Part shown: positions 1 to 8,426 of the stretch, in pieces | Numbering within the stretch: position 1 is the stretch's first letter | How the letters are laid out: each line of letters opens with the position of its first letter | Origin: Marinobacterium weihaiense | GTDB lineage: Bacteria > Pseudomonadota > Gammaproteobacteria > Pseudomonadales > Balneatricaceae | NCBI RefSeq assembly: GCF_019061305.1 | Contig: NZ_JAHQZT010000017.1 | Coordinates: 1-57,670, forward strand | Direction: 5' to 3' | Length of the DNA stretch: 57,670 nucleotides | Position numbers and translations under genes: made by a program | Notes under the pieces: model-generated | The model's database searches: none | The model's input: the letters and a program-made list of their open reading frames with translations, nothing else | Told to the model about the DNA's origin: nothing

Positions 1-127
1 TGTCAACGCCACTATTAGCGTAACGTCCGACATGACGTAGCCTTTTCACCTCCCAATGCTCCGGCACCTGCCCAATCCACTCAACGCCGGAATCCCTGTA
101 CGCGGGATACACTTTGTACTGGCTCAT
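1..127 (-). CDS. hsdS: Type I restriction specificity subunit HsdS, N-terminal part only
   Basis: Reading leftward from an ATG at 125-127, the first 42 residues begin [19 protein letters not shown] and continue with PEHWEV-KRL. This is the characteristic opening of HsdS, the DNA-recognition subunit that directs the type I methylase/endonuclease to its bipartite site. The start overlaps the hsdM stop by four bases (ATGA), the usual hsdM-hsdS coupling. The gene runs off the left edge, so the target-recognition domains and any hsdR are not visible. Confidence 0.9.
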   Translation of the reverse strand, partial: MSQYKVYPAYRDSGVEWIGQVPEHWEVKRLRHVGRYANSGVD

Positions 128-2151
128 TCGCTGGCCACCTCTGCCAGTAGCGCGGCAATCTCGGCTTCCACCTGCTTCAGGTCTTCATCAATATCGTGCA
201 CCTTGCGCGGCGGCTGATACTGGTAGAAGAAGCGGTTGAAGTTGATCTCGTAGCCGACACGGCCCAATTGACCGTCCCTGGCATCGGTGAAGCTCTCGTC
301 CGGCCAGGCATCCGGTACATGGGGCAGCACTTCACGGGCGAAGTAGTTCTCAATATCCTCCAGATAGGGGATATTTTCGTAATCGGTCAGGTCAGTATCC
401 GGCACCAGCTCGCCGTTGGCATCCGTGACCGGCTCGGCTTCCGGGTCTTTGTGACCAAAGGCGTTGATCAGCGCAGTGATCAAGGTCTTGTTGGCTTTAA
501 CCTTCAGTTTCTTGGCTTCGTCGGACTTGATCGCGCCCTTGGCAAAGGTTTCTGCCCAGCCATAGGGCTGCGTTTGCCCGATCAGCGGCTTGAGGGCGTC
601 GCGCCAGAATGTCTGATGCGCGTCAGGGAGCTTTTCCCAGGCGGCTTCGGTTTCCAGCCGCTCCATGCCTGCCTTATCCAGTTCCAGGGTCATGCGCAGC
701 GGGCGCAATACCTTGATGCGGCGATAGCCAAAGGTACGGTAGTCCAGCATCCGGGAAAGCGCATCGGTTTCCCCTGCGGCGTAGATGTCCAGAATCTGGC
801 GGCGTTGCTCATCGCTGACAATACGGCGCTTGTTGCCTTCGTTGCGAATCGAAGTCCACAGGTCGGTGGCGTTGATCAACTGCACCTTGCCTTTACGCTC
901 CTGCGGCTTTTTGTTGGACAGAATCCACAGGTAGGTGGCGATATTGGTTCGGAAGAACAGGTCCGTCGGCAGGGCTACAATGGCTTCGATCAGGTCGTTT
1001 TCCAGCAAATGGCGGCGGATTTCCGATTCGCCCGATCCCGCTCCGCCGTTGAACAGCGGCGAACCGGACAGCACGATAGCGGCGCGACCGCCGCCATTGC
1101 TCGGCATTTCCAGCTTGCTCGCCAGGTGTATCAAGAACAGCATGGAACCATCGCTGATTTTCGGCAGGCCCGGCCCAAAGCGGCCCAGCTCGCCTTTTTT
1201 GTGCTCCGCTTCAACGGCAGTTTTGTCCTTCTCCCATTTCTTGCCAAAAGGCGGATTGGACAGGCAGTAGTGGAAACGCTCACCGGCAAACTGGTCGTTG
1301 GAGAGCGTGCTGCCCTGGCGAATGTTTTTCGACAGATCGCGGCCAGGGTCGGACTCCAAACGGCGGATCAGCATACCGGCCACACAAACCGCATGGGTTT
1401 CCGGCTCCAACTCCTGCCCGTGCGGCACCAGTACCGGCGGGATCTTGTCGCGGCTACCGTAGTCGCCCACATGGTTCATGGCATCGGTGAGGAAGCCACC
1501 CGTGCCGCAAGTCGGGTCATACAGGGTGCGAATCAAACCGGGGCTGGCCTCAAACAGGGCATCATCCGGGTCAAGCAAAAGCGCGGTCGCCAGGTGAACG
1601 ATGTCACGCGGCGTCATGAAGTCCTCGGCCCCTTCGTTGACCTCGGCCCCAAAGCGGCGAATCAGGTGTTCGTAGATGTTACTCATCACCCGATCCGGCA
1701 CCACTTCTGGGTGCAGGTCGATCTTGGCGAAGTTCTGGCAAATCTTGTACAGCAAGCCCGCTTTTTCCAGCCGAATCACCGTATTGCCGAACTCGAACTC
1801 CTCGAAGATAGCGCGGGCGTTATCCGAAAACAGGGCGATGTAGTCTTCCAGATTGCGGCGCGTCTTGGTGCTGCCGAGGGTGCCAAGGGAGTATTCAGAG
1901 GTGTTGTAGAAGGGATATTCAGCGGTTGAGCGCAGAATGGTGTCCAGCTCAACATCGGCATCCCTGAAAGCGTCATGCGCTTCTCTCACCGCCTCGCGGG
2001 TCGGCTCCAGCGCACACTCCAGGCGGCGCAGCAAGGTAAATGGCAAAATGATCTTGCCAAAGTCCGTATGCTTGAAATCCCCCCACAGGTCTTCCGCGTT
2101 CTTCCAAATAAAGTCAGCCTGTGACGCTGCCGATCCCGTAAAGTCGTTCAT
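124..2151 (-). CDS. hsdM: Type I restriction-modification DNA methyltransferase subunit HsdM
   Basis: Adenine-N6 methyltransferase of a type I restriction system, 675 residues. The N-terminal HsdM helical domain ([15 protein letters not shown]) is followed by the SAM-binding motif [10 protein letters not shown] near residues 212-221 and the catalytic NPPF at about 299-302. I chose ATG 2151 rather than an upstream ATG at 2202 because a strong GGAGG lies six bases before it. With HsdS it would methylate, and with HsdR cleave, unmodified DNA. HsdR is absent from the window, so it lies beyond the left edge or is missing. Family assignment is secure. Confidence 0.95.
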   Translation of the reverse strand: MNDFTGSAASQADFIWKNAEDLWGDFKHTDFGKIILPFTLLRRLECALEPTREAVREAHDAFRDADVELDTILRSTAEYPFYNTSEYSLGTLGSTKTRRNLEDYIALFSDNARAIFEEFEFGNTVIRLEKAGLLYKICQNFAKIDLHPEVVPDRVMSNIYEHLIRRFGAEVNEGAEDFMTPRDIVHLATALLLDPDDALFEASPGLIRTLYDPTCGTGGFLTDAMNHVGDYGSRDKIPPVLVPHGQELEPETHAVCVAGMLIRRLESDPGRDLSKNIRQGSTLSNDQFAGERFHYCLSNPPFGKKWEKDKTAVEAEHKKGELGRFGPGLPKISDGSMLFLIHLASKLEMPSNGGGRAAIVLSGSPLFNGGAGSGESEIRRHLLENDLIEAIVALPTDLFFRTNIATYLWILSNKKPQERKGKVQLINATDLWTSIRNEGNKRRIVSDEQRRQILDIYAAGETDALSRMLDYRTFGYRRIKVLRPLRMTLELDKAGMERLETEAAWEKLPDAHQTFWRDALKPLIGQTQPYGWAETFAKGAIKSDEAKKLKVKANKTLITALINAFGHKDPEAEPVTDANGELVPDTDLTDYENIPYLEDIENYFAREVLPHVPDAWPDESFTDARDGQLGRVGYEINFNRFFYQYQPPRKVHDIDEDLKQVEAEIAALLAEVASE

Positions 2152-2786
2152 TCTGTCCTCCAACCACCTTTTGCACGAAACAGTACTATTGCCGGTGAGC
2201 AATCGTCAACCATGTTTTGCACAAAAGGGGTTAGATTCCAATTCTGGGCTAAATCTGCGATCCTACCTCAGAATGCAAATAGAGCGAAATGAAGAAGTCT
2301 TTTGAGGATGTACCATTAAGCTCTTTGAACTGGCTATAGTTCACTTACATACTGGTAATCACCGAGCACAATGTTAGATGCGCTCAGATCGGACAACTCG
2401 ACCCGCTGATCCGTGAATTGTAGGTACTCGACATTACGTAACCCTGACTCCGTGACTTAAAACTCAGCTCGCATCTCCACATGCCTGTAACCACGCGGCC
2501 TGCGGCGGTAAAATGGACGCCATTCTCGATTCACCCAGACAGTGATATCTGACTATGCGGGACTTGACACGTACCTTCAAGCTGGAACAGTCCACCCGAG
2601 TTCAACAGCTAGCGCGCTAACTGCTTGATTTACAAAGACTGATTTTGAAAACGCTCCACTACAAATAAAAACATTATGTAAATCATGCGGTTACATTACA
2701 GGGAATAAATTCAAACATCAAATATGCATGCCACTACAGAATTTATTAAACCCTTAAAAATCAATGGTTTAATGGCTTATCTGTCG
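2152..2786. other. Gene-free stretch between hsdM and an IS1380 remnant
   Basis: About 635 bases with no convincing gene on either strand. The part next to hsdM must hold its promoter (transcribed leftward). The right half (about 2620-2760) is clearly AT-rich, and frames are broken by many stops. I see no terminator, repeat array or recognisable protein fragment. It may be the decayed flank of the neighbouring insertion sequence. Confidence 0.5.
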
Positions 2787-3204
2787 AACTCGGGAGTCCA
2801 AAACCGAGATTATCACACCCCACGGCGGTCTGGCGCTGGTTGGCCACAGTGTCAACAGAATGACCTCCCTGGCTAAGACCTCGCGCACCATCGTCAAGCG
2901 CCATGGCATCGCCAACATCGATCTCATTCGCACCTACCTGGGGTTGATTTGCCTTGGCAAGAGCGACTTCGAAGCCGTCGAGCACGCACGCCATGATCCC
3001 TTCTTTAAAGCGGCCATGGGCATCAAGCAATCACCTTCATCCGCTCGGCTGCGTCAGCGTTTCGATGAAGATGCCAGGGCACTGGTCCCGTTGTTGGATG
3101 AAGCCAGTGTCGAGTTTCTGTGCAAGGCGTCTGTACCTGTCGGCACGCTTGCCACCGGTCACGCGCCGCTGGATATAGACGTATTCCCCATGGACAACAC
3201 CTAA
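2787..3204 (+). pseudogene. IS1380-family transposase, N-terminal fragment
   Basis: The open frame has no ATG until 2860 but reads on upstream (TEIITPHGGLALVGHSVNR), which matches the N-terminus of IS1380-type transposases. The stretch IDLIRTYLGLICLGKSDFEA followed by FFKAAMGI and SARLRQRFDE is also typical. The frame ends at 3204 just after DVFPMDNT, where a full-length protein of about 440 residues would continue with the first catalytic Asp region. Both the 5' start and about two thirds of the 3' part are lost, so this is an inactive scar of an insertion. Confidence 0.75.
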
Positions 3205-3374
3205 TAACCTGTAGCAAATGCCAGAAGAACCAAAAACTCAAAAAAGTTGAAATCCATGCCAAAAAATGTAATAAATGAACTGCCATGAATTCTTGGTCGT
3301 TTTCATGGTCCTTTTGGTTATAGCCATACACATGGCTAACCCGATAACTTTAGTTTGGTCGCTAGAGTTATCAA

Positions 3375-3406
3375 GGGCCCCTTTAGTTTTATTACGAAAG
3401 GGGCCC
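3375..3406. repeat. Strong hairpin, 10-bp GC-rich perfect inverted repeat
   Basis: GGGCCCCTTT at 3375-3384 is matched by AAAGGGGCCC at 3397-3406 with a 12-base AT loop. It lies 40 bases beyond the stop of the minus-strand S10-like gene. There is no T-run, so it could be a 3' stabilising structure or factor-assisted terminator rather than a classic intrinsic terminator. Confidence 0.6.
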
Positions 3407-3445
3407 CCTACTTATGAACCTATATATACATTTACAAGACACAAG

Positions 3446-3928
3446 CTACGTGTCTTGCTCATATGATGGGTAAGATCCAAATTGTCCGTTATCGCGAATA
3501 TAATAGTCTATACCTACTTTTTCTCGATTAGATTTATTATCTTCAGAATATAAATTTTCCTTTTTTAACGGACGTGCAGGCGATATAACATCTCTATCTT
3601 TGACTTTATATTCTGCTGGCTCAGGAGAAAAATTCTTTACTGATATATCAACCGTTCTAGGAACTTCTAATTTCTCCAATTCCTTCAAAAGAAAATTAGT
3701 ATCATCATTAGCAAACAAATTCATAACTCGAACAAAAATGGGATCTTTAGTATTTCTACGCTTAACTGGTAACACAATAGGGCCGGAGAATTCCGCCGAA
3801 TTAAGCTTAAAAATATTAACTATCGATCTAATTGTGGAATCCACAGCTTTATGATCGAATGAAGAAATTCTAAACCTTGTCGTATCCCGATTTACGAGAA
3901 TCTTGTTCTTATCCATTTTAACATCCAT
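3446..3928 (-). CDS. Divergent ribosomal protein S10 / NusE-like protein with C-terminal extension
   Basis: Residues 16-100 of this 160-residue protein align with ribosomal protein S10 (NusE). TTRFRISSFDHKAVDS matches the S10 start RIRLKAFDHRLID. GPIVLPVKRR matches GPIPLPTRKE with almost the same spacing (25 versus 24 residues from FDH). FLLKELEKLEVPRTVDISV matches VDALMRLDLAAGVDVQISL. Between GPI and VDI it is about 14 residues shorter than E. coli S10, in the region of the long ribosome-penetrating loop. Residues 101-160 are a charged, Tyr-rich tail unlike S10. The gene is AT-rich relative to its neighbours. No clear Shine-Dalgarno; ATG 3916 is an alternative start. The homology is by eye and the function (ribosomal, antitermination or other) is unknown. 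Confidence 0.6.
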   Translation of the reverse strand: MDVKMDKNKILVNRDTTRFRISSFDHKAVDSTIRSIVNIFKLNSAEFSGPIVLPVKRRNTKDPIFVRVMNLFANDDTNFLLKELEKLEVPRTVDISVKNFSPEPAEYKVKDRDVISPARPLKKENLYSEDNKSNREKVGIDYYIRDNGQFGSYPSYEQDT

Positions 3929-4112
3929 GCATAAAATTTATTAATGGTAAATATTACGTAAACTACTAGAGAATGAAAGCGCCCCAAATTACCTAGTCAT
4001 CACTATACCTATACACCATACTTGACAATAACTCCCTGGCTAACCGCCATGTGCAAACTCCTTATGCTGATAGTCAGCGTTACTTACGCTCTCCTAACGC
4101 GGTAACTACACA

Positions 4113-4676
4113 TTAAAGCGGGTACCCTTCACGCTTGAGCGATGCATTTAATGTTGTACGGCTTACTTGGAAGTGCTGAGCGACCTCAGCTTTGGTCATC
4201 ATCGGATCGGACAACATAGCCGCCGCTTTTTTCACATCCGAGGTCGAAAGAGCAGGCCTGTGCCCCCCTTTGCGCCCACGTGCCCGTGCTGCTGCCAAAC
4301 CGGCCTTGGTACGCTCCAATATCAGACTGTGCTCGAACTCAGCCAGCGCACCAAATATATGGAATACCAGCTTCCCACTGGCACTGGTTGTATCGATGGA
4401 TTCAGTCAGCGACCGGAATCCGATTTCACGCTGATGCAGGTCTTCGATGATCTCTACCAAGTCCCTCAATGAGCGAGCCAGTCGATCCATCAGCCAAACC
4501 ACCAGAGTATCACCCTTCCGGAGTATACGCAGGCATAGCGACAGTTCAGGTCGCTCACGAAGCGTACCAGTCATCTTTTCCTGAAAAATCTGTTCGCACC
4601 CAGCCTGGTTGAGCGCATCGAGCTGTAGTTCCGGATGCTGGTCATGGGTACTGACACGCACGTAGCCAATAATCAT
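4113..4676 (-). CDS. Serine recombinase (resolvase/invertase family)
   Basis: A 187-residue small serine recombinase that cuts and rejoins DNA through a 5'-phosphoserine. The N-terminus MIIGYVRVSTHDQ carries the nucleophile Ser9. WLMDRLARSLRDLVEII and the long E-helix region GALAEFEHSLILERTKAGLA-ARARG follow, then a C-terminal helix-turn-helix (MTKAEVAQHFQVSRTTLNA). The length is that of Tn3-type resolvases or Hin-type invertases. It stands alone, with no Tn3 transposase nearby, so it may act as a plasmid multimer resolvase or be left over from a transposon. No res or inversion site was identified. Confidence 0.9.
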   Translation of the reverse strand: MIIGYVRVSTHDQHPELQLDALNQAGCEQIFQEKMTGTLRERPELSLCLRILRKGDTLVVWLMDRLARSLRDLVEIIEDLHQREIGFRSLTESIDTTSASGKLVFHIFGALAEFEHSLILERTKAGLAAARARGRKGGHRPALSTSDVKKAAAMLSDPMMTKAEVAQHFQVSRTTLNASLKREGYPL

Positions 4677-4788
4677 CAGAAAACGTACCTTTTGTGTTCA
4701 TAGATTATTGAACGGGTTTGTGGTCACTAAATCAAGGCAAAAGGGAGGATTTCAGGGTGCAGGTTTAAGCGTCCAACAAACGGTCTAA

Positions 4789-6120
4789 TTACACCGGTTT
4801 TAACGGTTCCACCACTCTGAAGGTCCCGGTTTTGGTCATCTTCCGCTGCAACTCAAATCGCTCCAATGCGGCAATCGGATCCACTTGATCCAGTTGTTCG
4901 AAATTCAGTCCAGCAAAGCGAGGCTTGTCTATTACCACTGAGAGCAGGTAATCGTCGTTGATATTCCCGGTGGCTGGGTCTAGCCGCTGGGAATATCCCG
5001 AAACCACTACTCGATCGATACCCGGGAACAAGCCTAGCACTACACCGGCCAGTCTCAATACGATGCCATGAATATGTTGAGCGTATTCCTCGCGGCGCTG
5101 ACGCTCGGATTTGTCTTTGATCAGCAGACGGCGATTACGTGCACCAAATTCAGCGCTACGTGTCGGTATGTCTTCGATCTCGGGTAGATCCACATCCAGA
5201 TACACACGCTGCTTGGCTAAATCGATGTCAAAATCCACTAGGGTTTCCCGTGGCCAGTCCAGCTCATTGAGCTCTGCTGTCAGAATATCGGCCACCAGGC
5301 TGTCATCGGTCTTGAGCCGCTCGGTGAACATCTGGGCCAGTTGTGTCTGCTCGTGCTGATGGGCTTCCCATGCTCGGTTCCATTCAACAACCTGTTGTTC
5401 ATACTGTTGCAGTCGGTGTTCATAAGCCTTGTCGATCTGCAGGCACTTCTGTTTCCACGCTTCCAATTCGGAGGCCCACTGCTGCAGATCTTGCTCCTGC
5501 GCTTGAATCAGTCGCTGCTGTCGACCGGGGATCAGCCGGTCCCAGAAACTGACCTCCAACTCGGGTTTCACCGGTCGGGATGGACGGCGCTGGCGCTCGG
5601 GCTTGGTGGGAGCCGGTTGATTGAAGGCCTCGGGCTCGTAATCCGGGATGGCACTTCCCGGTGGCACGATATCCTGATGAATATCCAGCAGCAGCTCCAT
5701 ATCGCCGTTGATGGTGTCCATCTCGGACTGGAGCCAACTGGTAATGCGATCAGCGTAGTCTGACCACACCATCCTGCGCTGGGATGCACTCAGTGGCTGA
5801 CCTTCCTGATTCACCAGAGTCACCTGCCCTTTATCATCCAGCATTGCTTTGAACGCACTCAGCTCTGGCGCTGAAGAGGCGGTGTGATTGCTTTGGCGTT
5901 GCTGTTCACGCTGCGCCCGCCGCTGGTGACTGGGCGAGCCGGACAGCCGGGTCCGATAGGACAACCCCGTGCCGGGAGCGCCAACATTGCCCCAGAGACC
6001 ATTTTTACCCAACGTTACAGATGCACCTCGCACACCGGCAGACAAGCTGACGCCTCGTTTGCCAAGGTTGAGACGAATACCCGGTGCCAAACGAATGGTA
6101 TTACGAAATCGAAAAGCCAT
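4789..6120 (-). CDS. DUF4236 domain protein
   Basis: The first 60 residues (MAFRFRNTIRLAPGIRLNLG, then KRGVSLSAG, VTLGKNGLWGNVGAPGTGLSY) are the DUF4236 domain, a short glycine-rich beta-type module of unknown role found at the N-terminus of many bacterial proteins. The remaining 380 residues include a Gln/Glu-rich coiled-coil stretch (about 210-265) and a C-terminal region without a family I recognise. No signal peptide or membrane segment is evident. It sits between the resolvase and the csrA-like gene, all on the minus strand. Confidence 0.7.
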   Translation of the reverse strand: MAFRFRNTIRLAPGIRLNLGKRGVSLSAGVRGASVTLGKNGLWGNVGAPGTGLSYRTRLSGSPSHQRRAQREQQRQSNHTASSAPELSAFKAMLDDKGQVTLVNQEGQPLSASQRRMVWSDYADRITSWLQSEMDTINGDMELLLDIHQDIVPPGSAIPDYEPEAFNQPAPTKPERQRRPSRPVKPELEVSFWDRLIPGRQQRLIQAQEQDLQQWASELEAWKQKCLQIDKAYEHRLQQYEQQVVEWNRAWEAHQHEQTQLAQMFTERLKTDDSLVADILTAELNELDWPRETLVDFDIDLAKQRVYLDVDLPEIEDIPTRSAEFGARNRRLLIKDKSERQRREEYAQHIHGIVLRLAGVVLGLFPGIDRVVVSGYSQRLDPATGNINDDYLLSVVIDKPRFAGLNFEQLDQVDPIAALERFELQRKMTKTGTFRVVEPLKPV

Positions 6121-6143
6121 ATGGTTTTTTGCAGCAGTCCTTG

Positions 6144-6371
6144 TTAACTACCGTAGCGACGGTATGGACGTGAGAAAGACTTAGAACAACTGTGATACAG
6201 CTCTTCTCGCAAAACCGTGACGGATTTAGGCGCGTCTATGTTTAAGCGGACCTGGTTTCTCATCTGACCGGTGGAGAAGTCGTCACGATCGTAATTGTGG
6301 GCTTCGACCTGAATGACGACATCATCCCCAATGTGAAAGCAGTGACCTTCCTTGATCGTCAGTATCAGCAT
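6144..6371 (-). CDS. CsrA/RsmA-family RNA-binding regulator with an internal insertion
   Basis: 75 residues. MLILTIKEGHCFHIGDDVVI matches the first beta-strands of CsrA (MLILTRRVGETLMIGD-V). NQVRLNIDAPKSVTVLREELY matches the conserved GNQVRIG-NAPK-V-VHREEIY segment, including the RNA-contacting Leu4 and the Arg of LREE. An extra 11 or so residues (HNYDRDDFSTG region) lie between strands 2 and 3, the place where RsmN/RsmF-type proteins carry their insertion. CsrA dimers bind GGA motifs in mRNA leaders and block or stabilise messages. The start has GGAG six bases upstream. A plasmid-borne copy could tune host gene expression or its own transfer. Confidence 0.8.
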   Translation of the reverse strand: MLILTIKEGHCFHIGDDVVIQVEAHNYDRDDFSTGQMRNQVRLNIDAPKSVTVLREELYHSCSKSFSRPYRRYGS

Positions 6372-6643
6372 TTTGTGCTCCTTGCATGCTGCGGAAGTTA
6401 TGGATGGGTATGCAGCACTGTTGCTCCGTTACCAGTGTCACCGGCGAGGTCATTGGATAGCCCTCCGAGATCTTCTCTTACTGTTGCATACCATACGCCA
6501 CTATAGCGCATTTAACAGCCGTTAGAACCCCAGGAAGAAGAGTGCGGCCGCGCTGTGAAGGCTAGAGTGTTCAACGCTATCGTATGCTCTTGGGGACTAC
6601 TTGAAGGGACTCACAGAAAAAACTGCTACTGAGAGCAACTAAG

Positions 6644-6731
6644 TGGTGCACCCTGACAGGAGTCGAACCTGCATCAATCACTACCGGTGCCAGACCGGAG
6701 TGACCGCATTACCGTTATGCGTACAGGGCGC
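6644..6731 (-). tRNA. tRNA-like gene with 8-bp acceptor stem, encoded CCA and abnormal anticodon arm
   Basis: Read on the minus strand from 6731, GCGCCCTG pairs with CAGGGTGC to give an 8-bp acceptor stem (one G-U), followed by discriminator A and an encoded CCA. U8/A9 equivalents, a 4-bp D-stem (CGCA/TGCG) with GG in its loop, and a perfect T-arm (GCAGG-TTCGACT-CCTGT) are present with a 5-base variable loop. The anticodon arm is abnormal: TCACT pairs with AGTGA, but instead of a 7-base loop there is a further hairpin, CCGG-TCTGGCA-CCGG, plus a bulged T. No anticodon can be assigned with confidence. It may be a noncanonical tRNA, a tRNA mimic, a pseudo-tRNA or an integration-site relic. Confidence 0.6.
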
Positions 6732-6939
6732 ATGATTGAGATGTCTGCCGTACCCCTTCCCCTACGTCCAAAGCGATTCGTGTTATGAGCACGACGGTCA
6801 GATGCACAAGCAGACTAGTGCCATTTTAGCACCTTGGTGCCGCAATGGTGTGCAGTCACTATGGAATCCGACCAGGCGTATCGACAGCTGACCACACACG
6901 AGATCGAAGACCTTGGTGTTGAAATGAAGGTCGCTTTGG

Positions 6940-6985
6940 TCTGGACTACAGCGCCGGAATTGACATCCTCACCGCCCTTAAGAGG
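6940..6985 (-). mobile_element. Right end of the tnpB element (omega-RNA 3' region)
   Basis: The tnpB stop overlaps a segment reading, on the minus strand, CTTAAGGGCGGTGAGGATGT followed by CAATTCC. A recognisably similar but mutated sequence follows the decayed tnpB at about 10.92-10.96 kb, which marks this as element end rather than unique DNA. In this family the right end supplies the guide RNA. The exact cleavage boundary cannot be set by eye. Confidence 0.5.
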
Positions 6986-8036
6986 CTGTGATTCCTCCTG
7001 CGAGACGCTCATGCCCGAGCGCGAGTATGTTCCTGGCCGCGTTGATGTCGCGGTCTTGAGTGACACCACACTCACAGGTCCAGACTCTTATTCCAAGGCC
7101 AGCTCTACCTTTCGGGCTGTGGGCGCTGATAGCGCCGCAACACGAGCAGGCCTGGGTGGTGTAGGCTTCATTCACCGCGTGAAACATGATCCCGGCGCCA
7201 GCGCTCTTATAGGACAGGAACTGTTTCAGCATCGCCCAACCGGCGTCGTACACCGACTTGGCATTATTCGTGCGGGTGAATGAGGATGATTTCACATCGC
7301 CGATAACAATCAGGCCGCAGCGGTTCACCAGCTGGCGGCTGAACTTGTGCAAGGCGTCTTTGCGCCGGTTGGCGATTTTGGCGTGGATCGCCTTCACACG
7401 GTGTTTCTTCCGTGCCCGCTGGGCCAGGCCCAGCGCCCGTTCCAGATCGCGGTAGAAACGACCGGCTTCCAGCTTCGCACCATCCGAACAGGTTGCGGTG
7501 TCGTTCAGGCCAAGATCGATCCCGATTTGGTCCTGACCGGCCGGAATCTCGGCCTCAACCTCAACGACCACATTGAGGTACCAGCGGCCACGAGCGTCTT
7601 CGGAGAAGCTGCCAGCACAAAATTGATACCGGGCCAGCCCGTAGCTGTCCCAGACCTTGAAGTAGTGGCCGTTGTGGTAGACCTGGCCGTTTTTCCATTT
7701 CACCGCGCCCGCCTTGAACGGAATCCAGCCAAGCGAGCGGCGCACGCCGCCGCTCTTGCGCCATTGCAGCCGGGTCTTTTTGAACTGCTGCCGGCGGGTG
7801 ACGTACTCGCGGCCGACTTCCTGCACCGTATGGCTGTGCAATCCGAGGTCTTTTCCGGCACCGTTGGTATAGGGTTGGATATCGTAGGCGGAAAGAAACA
7901 CACCGCGCTCACGGATGGAGCGTTGGCTCAGTTCGTTCACATAGTTCCAGACCTTGTTCACCGACCACGCCATCTGCTGAAGCCGAGACCGGTGGCGATC
8001 CTTGATCCGAACTTTGAGGGTTTTGGTGTGCTTCAT
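6978..8036 (-). CDS. tnpB: IS605/OrfB-type TnpB, RNA-guided endonuclease
   Basis: 352 residues. RuvC-like motifs are GIDLGL (Asp174) and DRDINAARN (Asp330). The zinc ribbon is CSCC at 297-300 with CEC at 321-323. TnpB proteins are transposon-encoded nucleases guided by an omega-RNA made from the element's right end. At the usual RuvC-II position the sequence is IVIGDVKSS, with Gly246 where most TnpBs have Glu. A Glu at 290 (AVNEAYTTQ) just before the zinc ribbon may replace it, as in the rearranged-active-site group. No tnpA accompanies it. A decayed inverted copy lies at about 10.2-10.96 kb. Confidence 0.9.
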   Translation of the reverse strand: MKHTKTLKVRIKDRHRSRLQQMAWSVNKVWNYVNELSQRSIRERGVFLSAYDIQPYTNGAGKDLGLHSHTVQEVGREYVTRRQQFKKTRLQWRKSGGVRRSLGWIPFKAGAVKWKNGQVYHNGHYFKVWDSYGLARYQFCAGSFSEDARGRWYLNVVVEVEAEIPAGQDQIGIDLGLNDTATCSDGAKLEAGRFYRDLERALGLAQRARKKHRVKAIHAKIANRRKDALHKFSRQLVNRCGLIVIGDVKSSSFTRTNNAKSVYDAGWAMLKQFLSYKSAGAGIMFHAVNEAYTTQACSCCGAISAHSPKGRAGLGIRVWTCECGVTQDRDINAARNILALGHERLAGGITAS

Positions 8037-8054
8037 ACTGTGAAAGTATACAGC

Positions 8055-8090
8055 ATTATCAAACCGGCTACGCCGGTTGCACTATTCTTC
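8055..8090 (-). mobile_element. Left-end hairpin of the tnpB element
   Basis: Just upstream of the tnpB start lies an imperfect palindrome AACCGGCTACGCCGGTT (8062-8080 region). A similar CCGG-C-GTA-GCCGG hairpin lies below the second tnpB near 12180-12198. Subterminal hairpins of this kind are recognised by IS200/IS605 TnpA. The boundary is approximate. Confidence 0.45.
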
Positions 8091-8170
8091 CCCGCACTAA
8101 AAGTTACGGGGCTTGCAACAGGCTATCCAGGTAGACGGGCTTAAGCTACCGAATTCCGGATGACCATCAG

Positions 8171-8366
8171 AATTTATAACAGACCGGCAAATGCATCCCT
8201 GTCTAACCTAACCGGCGCTCCGTAGAGCGCACGGCACAAGGATACATAAGCCCATATAAAGAAATGTAAGGTTACTTTAACCACAGTAGAATGGTTAAAA
8301 AATGATCAAATTCGAGGAATAACAGGCTTTAAAAAGCGGTTTGTCAGTGCCGGTCTGTTATAAATT
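8171..8366. repeat. Perfect 19-bp inverted repeat pair; Ter-like sites or a small inverted-repeat element
   Basis: AATTTATAACAGACCGGCA at 8171-8189 is repeated exactly in reverse complement at 8348-8366, 158 bases apart. The right copy lies about 60 bases before the start of the Tus-like gene, overlapping its likely promoter; a TATCAT -10-like hexamer is at 8370-8375. Within the repeat, CTGTTATAAAT resembles the core of the E. coli Ter site (TGTTGTAACT). Alternatively the pair bounds a 196-bp MITE-like element. No gene lies between the copies. Confidence 0.6.
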
Positions 8367-8426
8367 TGCTATCATGACGGCCAATCGGTACGACTTCCCA
8401 GGTCTACGCAAGATAGGAAAACCAAC

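Noticed and set aside
196-1929. Long plus-strand open frame of 577 codons
   Set aside because: It is the antisense shadow of hsdM; it has no recognisable motif and no ribosome-binding site, whereas the minus strand carries clear HsdM motifs.
3600-3854. Plus-strand frame of 84 codons across the S10-like gene
   Set aside because: Antisense shadow with no motif or start signal.
6644-6731. The tRNA-like gene as an amber suppressor for the interrupted endonuclease
   Set aside because: No CTA anticodon is present in the arm, which has TCTGGCA in its loop; the idea has no sequence support.
7347-8144. Plus-strand frame of 265 codons over tnpB
   Set aside because: Antisense of the intact tnpB; the protein reads as low-quality composition without motifs.
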